This document shows, piece by piece, positions 23,023-31,358 of a stretch of DNA of 64,000 nucleotides. Each line of letters starts with the position of its first letter. Position 1 is the stretch's first letter. This DNA comes from Streptomyces venezuelae ATCC 10712 (GTDB lineage: Bacteria; Actinomycetota; Actinomycetes; Streptomycetales; Streptomycetaceae): assembly GCF_008639165.1 (NCBI RefSeq), contig NZ_CP029197.1, forward strand, positions 5,522,001-5,586,000, read 5' to 3'. The notes below the pieces were generated by a model, which had not been told where the DNA came from, searched no databases, and worked only from the letters and a program-made list of their open reading frames with translations. The translations under genes and the position numbers were made by a program.

Positions 23023-24940
23023 CACCCTCGCGATCTCCCTCGCCCTCGGCCCCGGGCTCGACGCCCACCCCGCCGACGAGGACTGGCGCTCCGTGCTCGA
23101 CGTCCTCACCGACGTCTTCCCGGAGTCCACCGTCGCGGTCGACCGCGGCTGGCACCTCGACTGGGAGCGGGAGCGCCTCGACGGGGCCCGCGCCGCAGGC
23201 CGCGACCACCTCTCCGTACGCCTCCGGGGCGACGAGGTCCTCGTCGGACCGCTCTGGCGGGCCGGCACGGACGCGGGCTGCGCCGGCTGCGCCGAGGTCC
23301 GCGACCGGACCGTGCCCGACCACCCGCTCGTCGGAGACCTCCGGCAGGCGACCGCCGCCCCCGGGCCGGGCGCGCCGCTCCTCCCCGAACTGCTCCGGGC
23401 GACCCTGGAGCACCTGGTGAGGCGGCCGCTCGGGCCCGGTGAACTCTTCTCCGTCTCGCCGCGCGGCCTGCGCCGCCACCGCGTCGCCCGCAGCTTCCAC
23501 TGCCCGCTGTGCGGACCGGCGTACGACCGCCTCGACGGCACGCGGACGCCGGCGCCGCTCGCCCTGACCGGCCGGCCCGCCTTCCCGGACGACTGCACCC
23601 GCACCGCCGCGAGCCGGCTGGTCGAGCGCGGGGTCCTCCAGGACCGGCTCGTCGACGACCGCTTCGGACCGGTCCGCGCCCTGCTGCGCGAGTCCCGTGC
23701 CCCGTTCGCGATGAGCATGGCCGTGGTGCCGGACGCCCCGGCCATGGGCCACGGCCGCGCCCGTACCTTCGCCGAGACCGGTCCGGTGGCGGTCCTGGAG
23801 GCGTACGAACGGCTCGCGGGCTTCCCGTACGACATCCCGGTGCTCACCGACCGCTCGTACACGGAGGTCGCCGACCACGCCGTCGACCCGGCCGGTCTCG
23901 GGCAGTACACGGCCGAGCAGCTCGCCCATCCGACCAGCCGGGCCACGCCGTTCGACGCGGACACCCCGATGGACTGGGTGTGGGGCCACGACCTCGGCGA
24001 CGGCCGTCCGCTGCTCGTCCCCGCCGACCACGCCTTCTACCAGTACGAGTACAACCACCGCCGGGACCGCAGGGCCGCCCGCGCCGCCGGGACGCCCGGC
24101 CGCAAGCACTACTTCTACGAGTCCTCCAGCGGCTGCGCCGTCGGCGCCAACCTCGAAGAGGCCGCCCTGCACTCGCTGTTCGAGCTGGCCGAGCGGGACG
24201 CGTTCCTGCTCTCCTGGCACCGGGCAGCCCCGCTGCCCACCATCCCGAACTCCTCCCTCACCGACCCCACCAGCCGCGCCATGATCGAGTTGATGGAGTC
24301 GCGCGGCTTCGACGTGCACCTCCTCGTCGCCACCCAGGACATCGGCCTCCCGGTCGTCTGGGTGCTCGCGGTCAACCGGCTCAACCCCTTCCCCGCCACC
24401 TTCTCCTCGGCCGGCTCCGGCGCCGACCCGCAGTCCGCGATCCGCGGCGCCCTGCGCGAGGTCGCCCAGCTCGTCACCAACCCGGTCGACTGGACCCGCG
24501 AGACCGTCGAACCGATGGTCGAGGACCCGTGGCTGGTCCAGGAGCTGGAGGACCACGTCCGGTTCTCCTCGCTGCCCGAGACCGCCGCCCGCGCCACCGC
24601 CGCCCTCGGCGGCCCCCGGGTCACCCTCGACGAGGCCTTCCCCGGCTGGCCCGGGCGGATGGAACGCGGCTCCGGCGGAGACGTGCGCGGCGCCCTGGAC
24701 TTCGTCCGCGGACTCTTCGCCGAGGCCGGGCTCGACCGGATCGTCCTCGTCGACCAGACCAGCCGCGAGCACGCCGACGCGGGCATCCACGTGGCCCGCG
24801 CGGTCGTCCCCGGCATCGTCCCGATGTGCTTCGGCCACGCCCAGCAGCGGCTCGCCGGACTGCCCCGGCTCACCGCCGCGCTGCGCGGCACCGGGCAGGA
24901 GCACCGGGCGATCCCCCTCGACCCCCACCCGTTCCCGTGA
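23012..24940 (+). CDS. YcaO cyclodehydratase with fused zinc-binding domain (TOMM)
   Basis: A 642-residue enzyme that converts Ser, Thr or Cys plus the preceding amide into an azoline using ATP. The N-terminal domain (about 1-180) has two CxxC pairs, C90/C93 and C164/C167, the structural zinc site of TOMM cyclodehydratases. The YcaO domain (about 230-640) includes FAETGPVAVLEAYERLAG, ANLEEAALHSLFELAERDAF (ATP-site helix) and GADPQSAIRGALREVAQLV. It ends in the Pro-rich PLDPHPFP that is typical of azoline-forming YcaOs. GGAGG (23001-23005) precedes ATG 23012. It is coupled to the genes on both sides. Confidence 0.92.
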   Translation: MPTDTLAISLALGPGLDAHPADEDWRSVLDVLTDVFPESTVAVDRGWHLDWERERLDGARAAGRDHLSVRLRGDEVLVGPLWRAGTDAGCAGCAEVRDRTVPDHPLVGDLRQATAAPGPGAPLLPELLRATLEHLVRRPLGPGELFSVSPRGLRRHRVARSFHCPLCGPAYDRLDGTRTPAPLALTGRPAFPDDCTRTAASRLVERGVLQDRLVDDRFGPVRALLRESRAPFAMSMAVVPDAPAMGHGRARTFAETGPVAVLEAYERLAGFPYDIPVLTDRSYTEVADHAVDPAGLGQYTAEQLAHPTSRATPFDADTPMDWVWGHDLGDGRPLLVPADHAFYQYEYNHRRDRRAARAAGTPGRKHYFYESSSGCAVGANLEEAALHSLFELAERDAFLLSWHRAAPLPTIPNSSLTDPTSRAMIELMESRGFDVHLLVATQDIGLPVVWVLAVNRLNPFPATFSSAGSGADPQSAIRGALREVAQLVTNPVDWTRETVEPMVEDPWLVQELEDHVRFSSLPETAARATAALGGPRVTLDEAFPGWPGRMERGSGGDVRGALDFVRGLFAEAGLDRIVLVDQTSREHADAGIHVARAVVPGIVPMCFGHAQQRLAGLPRLTAALRGTGQEHRAIPLDPHPFP

Positions 24941-26532
24941 CGGCCCCGACCGCCCCGCGTGCCGCATCCGGCGACTCCGCCGCGGCCGGGGCGTGGACCC
25001 GGCGCGGCCCCGTCGACCTGCCGGGACCCGAGGGCGACAACAGCATCGCCCGTGAGCCCCTCTGGTACGCGTACGGGGCCGGGGACGACGCACCGGAGGC
25101 GCCCCCGTGGACCTGGGTGCCGCAGCCGCCGCCCGACACCCACGTACCGCCCCCGCCGCCGCGCGGGGGCGGCCCGCGCGAGCCCCTGCCGCTCGGCACC
25201 CACGACCGTCTCGCGGGGCTGCCGTACCCGGCGCTGCCGGGCCCCCTCGGCAGCGCCGACCGTCCCGCGGCCGAGCCGGTCGCCGACCGGCTCGGCCGCG
25301 CCCTCGTGACCGCCTTCGGACCGCAGCGCAGGGAGCCCGAGAACCCCTACAACGACCACCGGCCGTACGCCTCGCCGCGCTGCCTCTTCCCCGTCCACGC
25401 CTTCGTGGACGGGGGCGCGGGCATGCCGTGGCGGCTTCTGGAGCCGGACCGGCACGCCCTCACCGGCGCCCCGGCCGCCCCCGCCCGGAACGTCGTGCTC
25501 ACCGGCCGGTACACCAGCGTGCCGCCCGCCTACCAGTGGTTCCGCGGTTCGCTCATCGCCATCGAACTCGGCTTCGTGCTGCGGTCGTTGAGCCTGGGCC
25601 TTGAGCTGTTCGACGTCCCCGCGCGGCTGCGGCCGCCCGGGCGGGACGCCCACCGCCTGCTGCCCGCCCTCGGCCTCGACGACGCCTGGGCCTGGTCCCT
25701 CCCGTTCGTCGTGGAACTCGACGGCGAGGAGGGCCACGCGCCCCCCGAGCCGCCGGCCCTGGCGGGACACGCGCCCACCGAACCCCCGGACCACCTGCCC
25801 CGTACCGACCCCGCCCTCGCCGCGCTCATCCGCGTCAACCGCGAGCAGACCTACGACGGCGCCGCCGCCCCGCTCACCACCGCCGTCCCGGCGGACCTCG
25901 CCCCCTCCGCGATCGCGCCGGACTGGGCCGAGCTGCTGTGGCGGCGCCACTCCGGACGCATGCCGCGCGCCCTGCACGGCATGAGCGGCCGGCGCCGTAC
26001 GGTACCCGCCGAGGCCCTCGACAGCGCCGCCCGCTGGCTCTCCGTCCCCCCGCCGGGACCCGAACTCGCCGCCGCCTTCGAGGCGTTGAAGGTGACCGCG
26101 GTCGTCCAGGGCGTCACGGGCCGGACCGACGGCGTGCACCTGCTGCGGGACGGCGCCGCCCACCTGCTGCGCGCCGACCCGACCGCGCCGCGACGCCTGG
26201 AGGAGCGGTACGGCTACGGCCTCTCGCCCGTCAACGGCTGCGGCATCCACGACGCGCCCCTCACCGTGTTCCTGTCCGTACGGACCCGGGAGCTCTTCGA
26301 GCGCCTCGGGACCGCCGGCTGGGGCGCCGTGCAGCACGCCGCCGGCTGGGCCGCGCACGGACTCTGCCTGTCCGCCGCCGCCTCCGGCCTCTTCGCCCGC
26401 CCCGTGCGGGCCTTCAAGGAGATTCCCACCCAGCGCGTCCTCGGCCTGGACCCCGACGAGATGATCGTCCTGTCCGTGGTCGTGGGAGTACCGCAGGACA
26501 CCGGCGGCGCGCTGCTCGACCTCAGACTCTGA
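24937..26532 (+). CDS. Second SagB/nitroreductase-like protein
   Basis: A 531-residue protein starting at GTG 24937, overlapping the ycaO stop (GTGA). After a Pro-rich N-terminus (about 1-100) it has two nitroreductase-like halves. One contains NPYNDHRPYASPRCLFPVHAF, PAYQWFRGSLIAIELGFVLRSLSLGLELFD; the other contains LLWRRHSGRMPRALHG and WGAVQHAAGWAAHGLCLSAAASGLFARPVRAF. It resembles the extra dehydrogenase-type proteins seen beside YcaO genes in thiopeptide clusters, but it is divergent from the 14308 protein. It may oxidise a different heterocycle, act as a partner of the first dehydrogenase, or have lost activity. Confidence 0.7.
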   Translation: MTAPTAPRAASGDSAAAGAWTRRGPVDLPGPEGDNSIAREPLWYAYGAGDDAPEAPPWTWVPQPPPDTHVPPPPPRGGGPREPLPLGTHDRLAGLPYPALPGPLGSADRPAAEPVADRLGRALVTAFGPQRREPENPYNDHRPYASPRCLFPVHAFVDGGAGMPWRLLEPDRHALTGAPAAPARNVVLTGRYTSVPPAYQWFRGSLIAIELGFVLRSLSLGLELFDVPARLRPPGRDAHRLLPALGLDDAWAWSLPFVVELDGEEGHAPPEPPALAGHAPTEPPDHLPRTDPALAALIRVNREQTYDGAAAPLTTAVPADLAPSAIAPDWAELLWRRHSGRMPRALHGMSGRRRTVPAEALDSAARWLSVPPPGPELAAAFEALKVTAVVQGVTGRTDGVHLLRDGAAHLLRADPTAPRRLEERYGYGLSPVNGCGIHDAPLTVFLSVRTRELFERLGTAGWGAVQHAAGWAAHGLCLSAAASGLFARPVRAFKEIPTQRVLGLDPDEMIVLSVVVGVPQDTGGALLDLRL

Positions 26533-26543
26533 AGGAGCGTCCC

Positions 26544-27470
26544 GTGACCCCGACCCCGCCCACCACGCCACGGCGGACCGCATGGACCGCCTGGCACCTC
26601 CACCTCGGCACGACGGCCCGGTCGGCACACGACCGGGTCGTCACCGATGTCATCGGCCCCACGATCCGCGAACTCCCCCCCGGCACACCGTGGTTCTTCA
26701 TCCGCTACTGGCAGTCCGGCCCCCATCTGCGCCTGCGCGTCGGCGACCTCGACGACGCGGCGCGCGCCCGCGTGGCGGCCGCCCTCGCCGAACGCCTCGC
26801 CGTCGCCGGCGCGCCCGCCGAGGGCGAGGAGCCGCTCGACCCCGCCGCCTACCGCAGCGGGGCCGAGCGGCTCGCCGCCGCGGGCGAGACCGGCGAGAAC
26901 ACCTCGGTGAAGGCCCTGCTGCCCCCCGGCGTCCACCCGGCCGTCTACGAGCCGGAGTACGACCGGTACGGCGGCGCGTCCCTGATGCCCGCCGCCGAGT
27001 CCCTCTTCGAACTGTCCAGCGCCCTCGTCCTCGCCGCCCTGCCCCGGGTCACCGGCGAACGGCAGCGGGCGACGCTCGCCCTGCGCGGCACCGTGGCGGT
27101 CGCCGCGGCCCTCGGGGACCCGGCGGAGCGCGCGTACTACTACGCCCACGGGCTCGGCGCCTGGCGCGCCTGGGCCGCCGAGGCCGGGCACCCGGCCGGA
27201 CTCCTCGACACGATCACCCGGGTCGAGGGGACGGTCGCCCTCGACCCGGCGGCCCACGGCCCGTTCGCCGGCTGGCACGCCCGGATCGCCGCCCACGCGG
27301 AGGAGATCCGGGAGCAGTCCCCGTCCCACCCCGGCATGGTCCTCTTCTCGCACGCGCACATGCTCCACAACCGGCTCGGCCTGAGCCTCCTGGAGGAGCT
27401 GCGCACCTACGCGGTCCTGGCCCACGCGTTCCCGCTGCCGGCGAACACCCCCGTACCGCAGCACGCTTGA
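26544..27470 (+). CDS. SpaB_C-type thiopeptide biosynthesis protein (glutamate elimination)
   Basis: A 308-residue stand-alone lantibiotic-dehydratase C-terminal domain. Canonical strands are visible: WHLHLGT at the start, WFFIRYWQSGPHLRLRVGDL near residue 50, YEPEYDRYGGASLMPAAESLFELSS near residue 140, and HAHMLHNRLGLSLLEE near the end. Proteins of this class (TbtC type) remove glutamate from glutamylated Ser to give dehydroalanine. AAGGAG precedes GTG 26544 at six bases. It is the last gene of the plus-strand modification operon. Confidence 0.88.
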   Translation: MTPTPPTTPRRTAWTAWHLHLGTTARSAHDRVVTDVIGPTIRELPPGTPWFFIRYWQSGPHLRLRVGDLDDAARARVAAALAERLAVAGAPAEGEEPLDPAAYRSGAERLAAAGETGENTSVKALLPPGVHPAVYEPEYDRYGGASLMPAAESLFELSSALVLAALPRVTGERQRATLALRGTVAVAAALGDPAERAYYYAHGLGAWRAWAAEAGHPAGLLDTITRVEGTVALDPAAHGPFAGWHARIAAHAEEIREQSPSHPGMVLFSHAHMLHNRLGLSLLEELRTYAVLAHAFPLPANTPVPQHA

Positions 27471-27488
27471 CCCCCCCACGGGGAACAC

Positions 27489-27523
27489 GAAAGGCCCGGC
27501 CGGTCTCCCGGTCGGGCCTTTTC
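27489..27523. terminator. Bidirectional terminator
   Basis: The hairpin has AAAGGCCCG and CGGGCCTTT as outer arms (27490-27498 with 27513-27521). Poly-A/poly-T flanks suit termination from both sides. It separates the RiPP operon from the convergent ABC transporter. Confidence 0.85.
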
Positions 27524-27539
27524 GTGGTGCGCGTCCCCG

Positions 27540-28370
27540 CTACTCGGGGCGCGGGTCCCAGCGGAAGCTGCGGACGGCGATCAGGGCGCCGATGACACCC
27601 CAGCCGGCGAGGACCGCGAGGTCCCGCCACTGGAAGCCGGCGTCCTGGGTGAACAGCGCCAGCATGGCGTCGTTGAACGGCTTCACGGGCAGCAGGCCCG
27701 CGATGGTGTTGAGGAGCTCCGCGTGGATCGGGAAGTAGCTGCCCGAGATGAAGACCAGCGGGAACTGGATGAACTGCACGACGGCCGGGGCCGCCTCCGA
27801 GTTCTTGATCAGCGAGGCCACGCCGACGCCGAGCGCGCAGAAGCTTGCCGCGCCGAGCACCAGGGTCAGCAGCACCGCGCCCCAGTGGGTGGGCAGGTCG
27901 ACGCCGTACAGCGCGCCGATGCCGAAGACCAGCGCGACGTCCACGATGCTGACGACGACGCAGTGCACGAGGAGGCCCGCGAAGTACACCCAGGCGGGCA
28001 GCGGCGTCGCGTGCAGCCGCTTCAGCACCCCGGTCTGCCGGCGCATCGCGAGCACGATCGCCAACTGGCCGTAGCAGGCGCCGAGTACGGACACCGCGGC
28101 GATCACCGGCGTGTAGTACTGCATGCCCGTCAGGCCGAAGAAGAAGTCCTGGCCCTCGCTGCCGCTGAAGACGGCGCCGAAGATGCCGATGATGACGATC
28201 GGCAGCACGAACGTGAAGACCATCGACTGCGGGTTGCGCCAGAACGACAGCTGTTCGTAACGGATCTGATGGCCCAGCAGGGCCAGCGGGTTCCGCTCGC
28301 GCGGGGCGTCCGCGCGTGCGGACGGGACCACCGGTGCGGTCTCCGTGGTCGGGGGGATGAGCGTGGTCAT
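27540..28370 (-). CDS. ABC-2 type transporter permease
   Basis: A 276-residue membrane protein. A cytosolic N-terminus of about 45 residues is followed by six helices typical of ABC-2 permeases (SMVFTFVLPIVIIGIFGAVF; YYTPVIAAVSVLGACYGQLAIVLAMRRQTGVLKRLHATPLP; FIQFPLVFISGSYFPI). The RRQTGVLKRLHATPLP coupling segment is characteristic of drug-export permeases. ATG 28370 overlaps the stop of the ATPase gene. It faces the RiPP operon end to end and probably exports the product or gives resistance, though such pairs also occur elsewhere. Confidence 0.88.
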   Translation of the reverse strand: MTTLIPPTTETAPVVPSARADAPRERNPLALLGHQIRYEQLSFWRNPQSMVFTFVLPIVIIGIFGAVFSGSEGQDFFFGLTGMQYYTPVIAAVSVLGACYGQLAIVLAMRRQTGVLKRLHATPLPAWVYFAGLLVHCVVVSIVDVALVFGIGALYGVDLPTHWGAVLLTLVLGAASFCALGVGVASLIKNSEAAPAVVQFIQFPLVFISGSYFPIHAELLNTIAGLLPVKPFNDAMLALFTQDAGFQWRDLAVLAGWGVIGALIAVRSFRWDPRPE

Positions 28371-29356
28371 GAGCGGCTCCGTCCGGGTCGGCGGCCTCGT
28401 CCCGCGGGCGCCTTGCGCTCGCGCGCGGACGACGGCGAGGAGGCTTCCTGCTGTACGTACTCCTTGGTCAGGCTCAGATAGACGTCCTCGAGGGTCGGCT
28501 GCTCGACGGTCAGCCGGTCCAGCGGAGTCCCCCGGTCGAGGGCCCAGCCGGTCAGCCGGTGCAGCGCGGCCGTCGGCTCGGTCGTCTCGGCGGTCACCAG
28601 GCCGTCCTCGACGTCGCTCACCGGCAGGGGTACGTCGGCGAGCGCGGCGCCGTCCGGCAGCGCGAAGCGGATCCGGGTCTGGGCGCTGTCCCGGCCACCG
28701 AGGGTGTCCGGGGTGCCCGAGGCGACGATCCGGCCCTCGGCGATCACCACGACCGAGTCGGCCAGGGCCTGCGCCTCGTCCATGTAGTGGGTGGTGAGGA
28801 CGATGGTGGTGCCGTCGTCGCGGAGATTGCGCACCACGTCCCAGGCGCCGCGCCGGGCGTTCGGGTCGAAGCCGGTCGTCGGCTCGTCGAGGAACAGCAG
28901 CCTGGGCCGGCCGACGACGCCGAGCGCCAGGTCGAGACGCCGCTTCTGGCCGCCGGACAGGTCCTTGACCTTGGCGCCCTTCTTCTCGTTCAGACCGACG
29001 AGGTCGAGCAGTTCGTCGACGTTCCGCGGGTCCGGGTAGTAGCCGGCGTTGCGGGCCACGGTCTCCCGTACCGACAGATAGGGCTCCACGGCGATGTCCT
29101 GGAGCACCAGGCCCACCTGGCCGCGCAGCCAGTGGCCGTCGGCCTTCACGCCGGGGTCGCGCCCCAGGACCTCGACGCGGCCGCCGTCGCGGTCGCGGAA
29201 GCCCTCCAGGATCTCCAGGGTGGTGGTCTTGCCCGCGCCGTTCGGCCCGAGCAGGGCGAAGATCTCGCCCTCGGCGACGCTGAAGTCGACGCCGCGCACG
29301 GCCTCGTGGTCGCCGTACCGCTTCTGCAGGCCTTCCACGGCCACCGCGGCGGTCAC
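28367..29356 (-). CDS. ABC transporter ATP-binding protein (DrrA type)
   Basis: A 329-residue ATPase: Walker A GPNGAGKTTT near residue 38, Q-loop in VGLVLQDIAV, signature LSGGQKRRLDLAL near 133, Walker B RLLFLDEPTTGFDP and the H-loop VLTTHYMDEAQ. The C-terminal 100 residues form the extension found in multidrug exporters of the DrrA/CcmA group (TVEQPTLEDVYLSLT). It starts at GTG 29356 with GAGGGA upstream and forms a coupled pair with the permease. Likely function: efflux and self-resistance for the adjacent peptide product. Confidence 0.9.
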   Translation of the reverse strand: MTAAVAVEGLQKRYGDHEAVRGVDFSVAEGEIFALLGPNGAGKTTTLEILEGFRDRDGGRVEVLGRDPGVKADGHWLRGQVGLVLQDIAVEPYLSVRETVARNAGYYPDPRNVDELLDLVGLNEKKGAKVKDLSGGQKRRLDLALGVVGRPRLLFLDEPTTGFDPNARRGAWDVVRNLRDDGTTIVLTTHYMDEAQALADSVVVIAEGRIVASGTPDTLGGRDSAQTRIRFALPDGAALADVPLPVSDVEDGLVTAETTEPTAALHRLTGWALDRGTPLDRLTVEQPTLEDVYLSLTKEYVQQEASSPSSARERKAPAGRGRRPGRSRS

Positions 29357-29569
29357 CGCGGTCCCTCGGCTCGTGTCACTGTGTGCCTCCCGGTGTGGGT
29401 GTCGTGGGGTCGTCGCCCGCAGACGGACTCCCGGGCGCAGCCTCGACGTTAGGCGCGGTCAGGAGGGCGGGACCGGGCGCGCCGGGGCGGCGGTGACGGA
29501 CGTCATGGAAGCCGCGACAGTTGTCAGCGCGGGGCGTGACCCGCGTTGCCGGGGGCCGGTGGGCCGCCC

Positions 29570-30892
29570 ATGCTCGGGGTGCGGCGGACGGCCGGGCTGC
29601 GGGAGACCGCGGCCGGCGACGCCGAAGGTGCCGACACAGCAGCGACGCGGAAGGCGGTCTCAAAGGTGCGGTTCGGGGATCTGGACGAGTGGGGAGGGGA
29701 GGAGCGGCCGCACGTCTCGGTGGTCGGCGCCGGCATCGGCGGCCTGACGCTGGCCGGCGCGCTCTCCTCCATGGGTATCGCGTACACGGTGTACGAGCAG
29801 ACGCGGCGGCTCGCCGAGGTAGGGGCGGGGGTCCAGCTCTCGCCGAACGCCGTCAGGCCGCTGCTCCGGCTCGGCCTCGGCCCGGCCCTGCGCGAGCGGG
29901 CGGTGGCGATCGACGCCATGGAGGTACGTGGCTGGAGCGGGCGGCCGATCGCCCGGACGCCGCTGGGCGCGGAGTGCGAGGGGATGTACGGCGCTCCGTA
30001 CTACACGGTGCACCGGGCGCATCTGCACGACGCCCTCCTCACGCTCGTCGACGAGGGCAGCCTCAAGCTGGGCGAACGCCTCAGCGAGGCGCGGGAGACG
30101 GACGGGGCGGGAGACGGCGTCCGGCTGGCCTTCGAGGACGGGACCGTCCGCGGGGCGGAGCTGGTGGTCGGCGCCGACGGCATCCACTCCACCGTCCGCG
30201 AGGCGTTCCGGCGCGACGAGCCGGAGTTCTCCGGGCTCGGCATCTACCGGGGCCTGGTGCCGATGGACCGGCTGCCGGACGCGGCCCGCGCGCCTCTGGT
30301 GCGCCTCTGGCTCGGCCCGGGCGGGCACTTCGTGTGCTACCCGGTCGCGGCGGGGGAGTACCTGAGCTTCGCGGCGACGGTGCCGATGGCGCAGTCCCCG
30401 GGCGAGTCCTGGTCGGTCCCCGGCGATCCGGAGGCGCTGCGCCAGGTGTTCGGCGGCTGGAACGGTCTGGTCGCGGACGTGGTGGGCGCCGTGGAGACGA
30501 CCCTGCAGTGGGCGCTGCACGACCGCCCGCCGCTGGACGTGTGGTCCTCGCGGCGGCTGACCCTGCTCGGTGACGCGGCCCACCCGATGCTGCCGTTCAT
30601 GGCGCAGGGCGCGAACCAGGCGGTCGAGGACGCGATGGACCTGGCGGCCTGCCTGGCCGATCCGGCGCCGTCGACGACCGCGGCCCGGCTCGACCGCTAC
30701 CAGTCGCTGCGGATCCCCCGCACGGCGGAGATCCAGCGCGGCTCGCGCGGCAACGCGGGGATCCTGCACCTGCCCGACGGCCCGGCGCAGCGCCGCCGCG
30801 ACGCCCGCATGGCGGTTCACGCGGCCCTGCGTGACCGGGCGATGCTGTACGCGCACGAGACGGGGAGGAGCGTGCTGCCGACCCCGGCGTGA
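29570..30892 (+). CDS. FAD-dependent monooxygenase (aromatic hydroxylase family)
   Basis: A group A flavoprotein of about 440 residues, related to salicylate or hydroxybenzoate hydroxylases. FAD-binding GAGIGGLTLAGALSSMG is preceded by VSVVG. The DG motif is seen in VVGADGIHSTVREAF, and the second FAD motif in LTLLGDAAHPMLPFMAQGANQAVEDA. These enzymes hydroxylate aromatic acids with NAD(P)H and O2. Start is uncertain: ATG 29570 gives an N-terminal extension, whereas GTG 29666 starts the protein about 17 codons before the FAD motif. It lies just beyond the ABC transporter, so it may act on 3,4-AHBA or on an unrelated phenol. Confidence 0.82.
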   Translation: MLGVRRTAGLRETAAGDAEGADTAATRKAVSKVRFGDLDEWGGEERPHVSVVGAGIGGLTLAGALSSMGIAYTVYEQTRRLAEVGAGVQLSPNAVRPLLRLGLGPALRERAVAIDAMEVRGWSGRPIARTPLGAECEGMYGAPYYTVHRAHLHDALLTLVDEGSLKLGERLSEARETDGAGDGVRLAFEDGTVRGAELVVGADGIHSTVREAFRRDEPEFSGLGIYRGLVPMDRLPDAARAPLVRLWLGPGGHFVCYPVAAGEYLSFAATVPMAQSPGESWSVPGDPEALRQVFGGWNGLVADVVGAVETTLQWALHDRPPLDVWSSRRLTLLGDAAHPMLPFMAQGANQAVEDAMDLAACLADPAPSTTAARLDRYQSLRIPRTAEIQRGSRGNAGILHLPDGPAQRRRDARMAVHAALRDRAMLYAHETGRSVLPTPA

Positions 30893-30899
30893 TCCGGCT

Positions 30900-30915
30900 A
30901 TTGGCCTAGACCTAT
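30900..30915. promoter_or_regulatory. Possible DasR-type (dre-like) operator
   Basis: ATTGGCCTAGACCTAT matches the dre consensus (AC/G-TGGTCTAGACCA-C/GT) at about 12 of 16 positions, including the central CTAGACC. It sits about 140 bp before the small secreted protein gene. Chance occurrence is possible. Confidence 0.35.
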
Positions 30916-31053
30916 TGTGCGGCCCTGTCCGCGACGGTACGTTCGACCCGGCTGCGCAGCCGGCACATACCGCACCGCATCGCACCGCAACGCTCCACAT
31001 CGCATCGTCACGCACTCCGCCGGGGCATCCCGGCGTTTTCAGGAGGACATGCC

Positions 31054-31296
31054 ATGTACCGTCGCATCGCAGCCGCACTGGCCACCGCGGCCACCGCCGG
31101 AGCCCTCGCCCTCGGCACCGCCGCCTCCGCCGAGGCCGCCCCCGGCCCCGGCTTCTACGCCCGCAGCCACCACTCCTCGTACGCCGAATGCCAGGCGGCG
31201 GGCGTCGCGGGCCGCCACATCTGGGGCTCGATCTTCTTCTGCGAGCCCTTCACGTCGACCCGCCCGGACGTCATAGTCCTCTGGGTCCGCTACTGA
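31054..31296 (+). CDS. Small secreted protein, two cysteines
   Basis: An 80-residue protein with a classical Sec signal peptide (cleavage after AEA or AAP near residue 28). The mature part is about 52 residues (FYARSHHSSYAECQAAG, then GSIFFCEPFTSTRPDVIVLW) and has two cysteines that may pair. Such short secreted proteins are common in streptomycetes and have no assigned role. AGGAGG-type ribosome binding site. A bidirectional terminator separates it from sdaA. Confidence 0.8.
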   Translation: MYRRIAAALATAATAGALALGTAASAEAAPGPGFYARSHHSSYAECQAAGVAGRHIWGSIFFCEPFTSTRPDVIVLWVRY

Positions 31297-31307
31297 CCGG
31301 AAAACCA

Positions 31308-31335
31308 GGCCCGCGCCGCCCCAACGGCGCGGGCC
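31308..31335. terminator. Bidirectional terminator hairpin
   Basis: A perfect 11-bp stem (31308-31318 with 31325-31335) and 6-base loop lies between the convergent small secreted protein gene and sdaA. Confidence 0.8.
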
Positions 31336-31358
31336 GACACCCGCCACGCGGGCAGGGG

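Noticed and set aside
14308..27470. Class I lanthipeptide cluster
   Set aside because: There is a split LanB, but no LanC cyclase or lanthipeptide protease, and YcaO and azoline dehydrogenase genes are present. This is the thiopeptide pattern.
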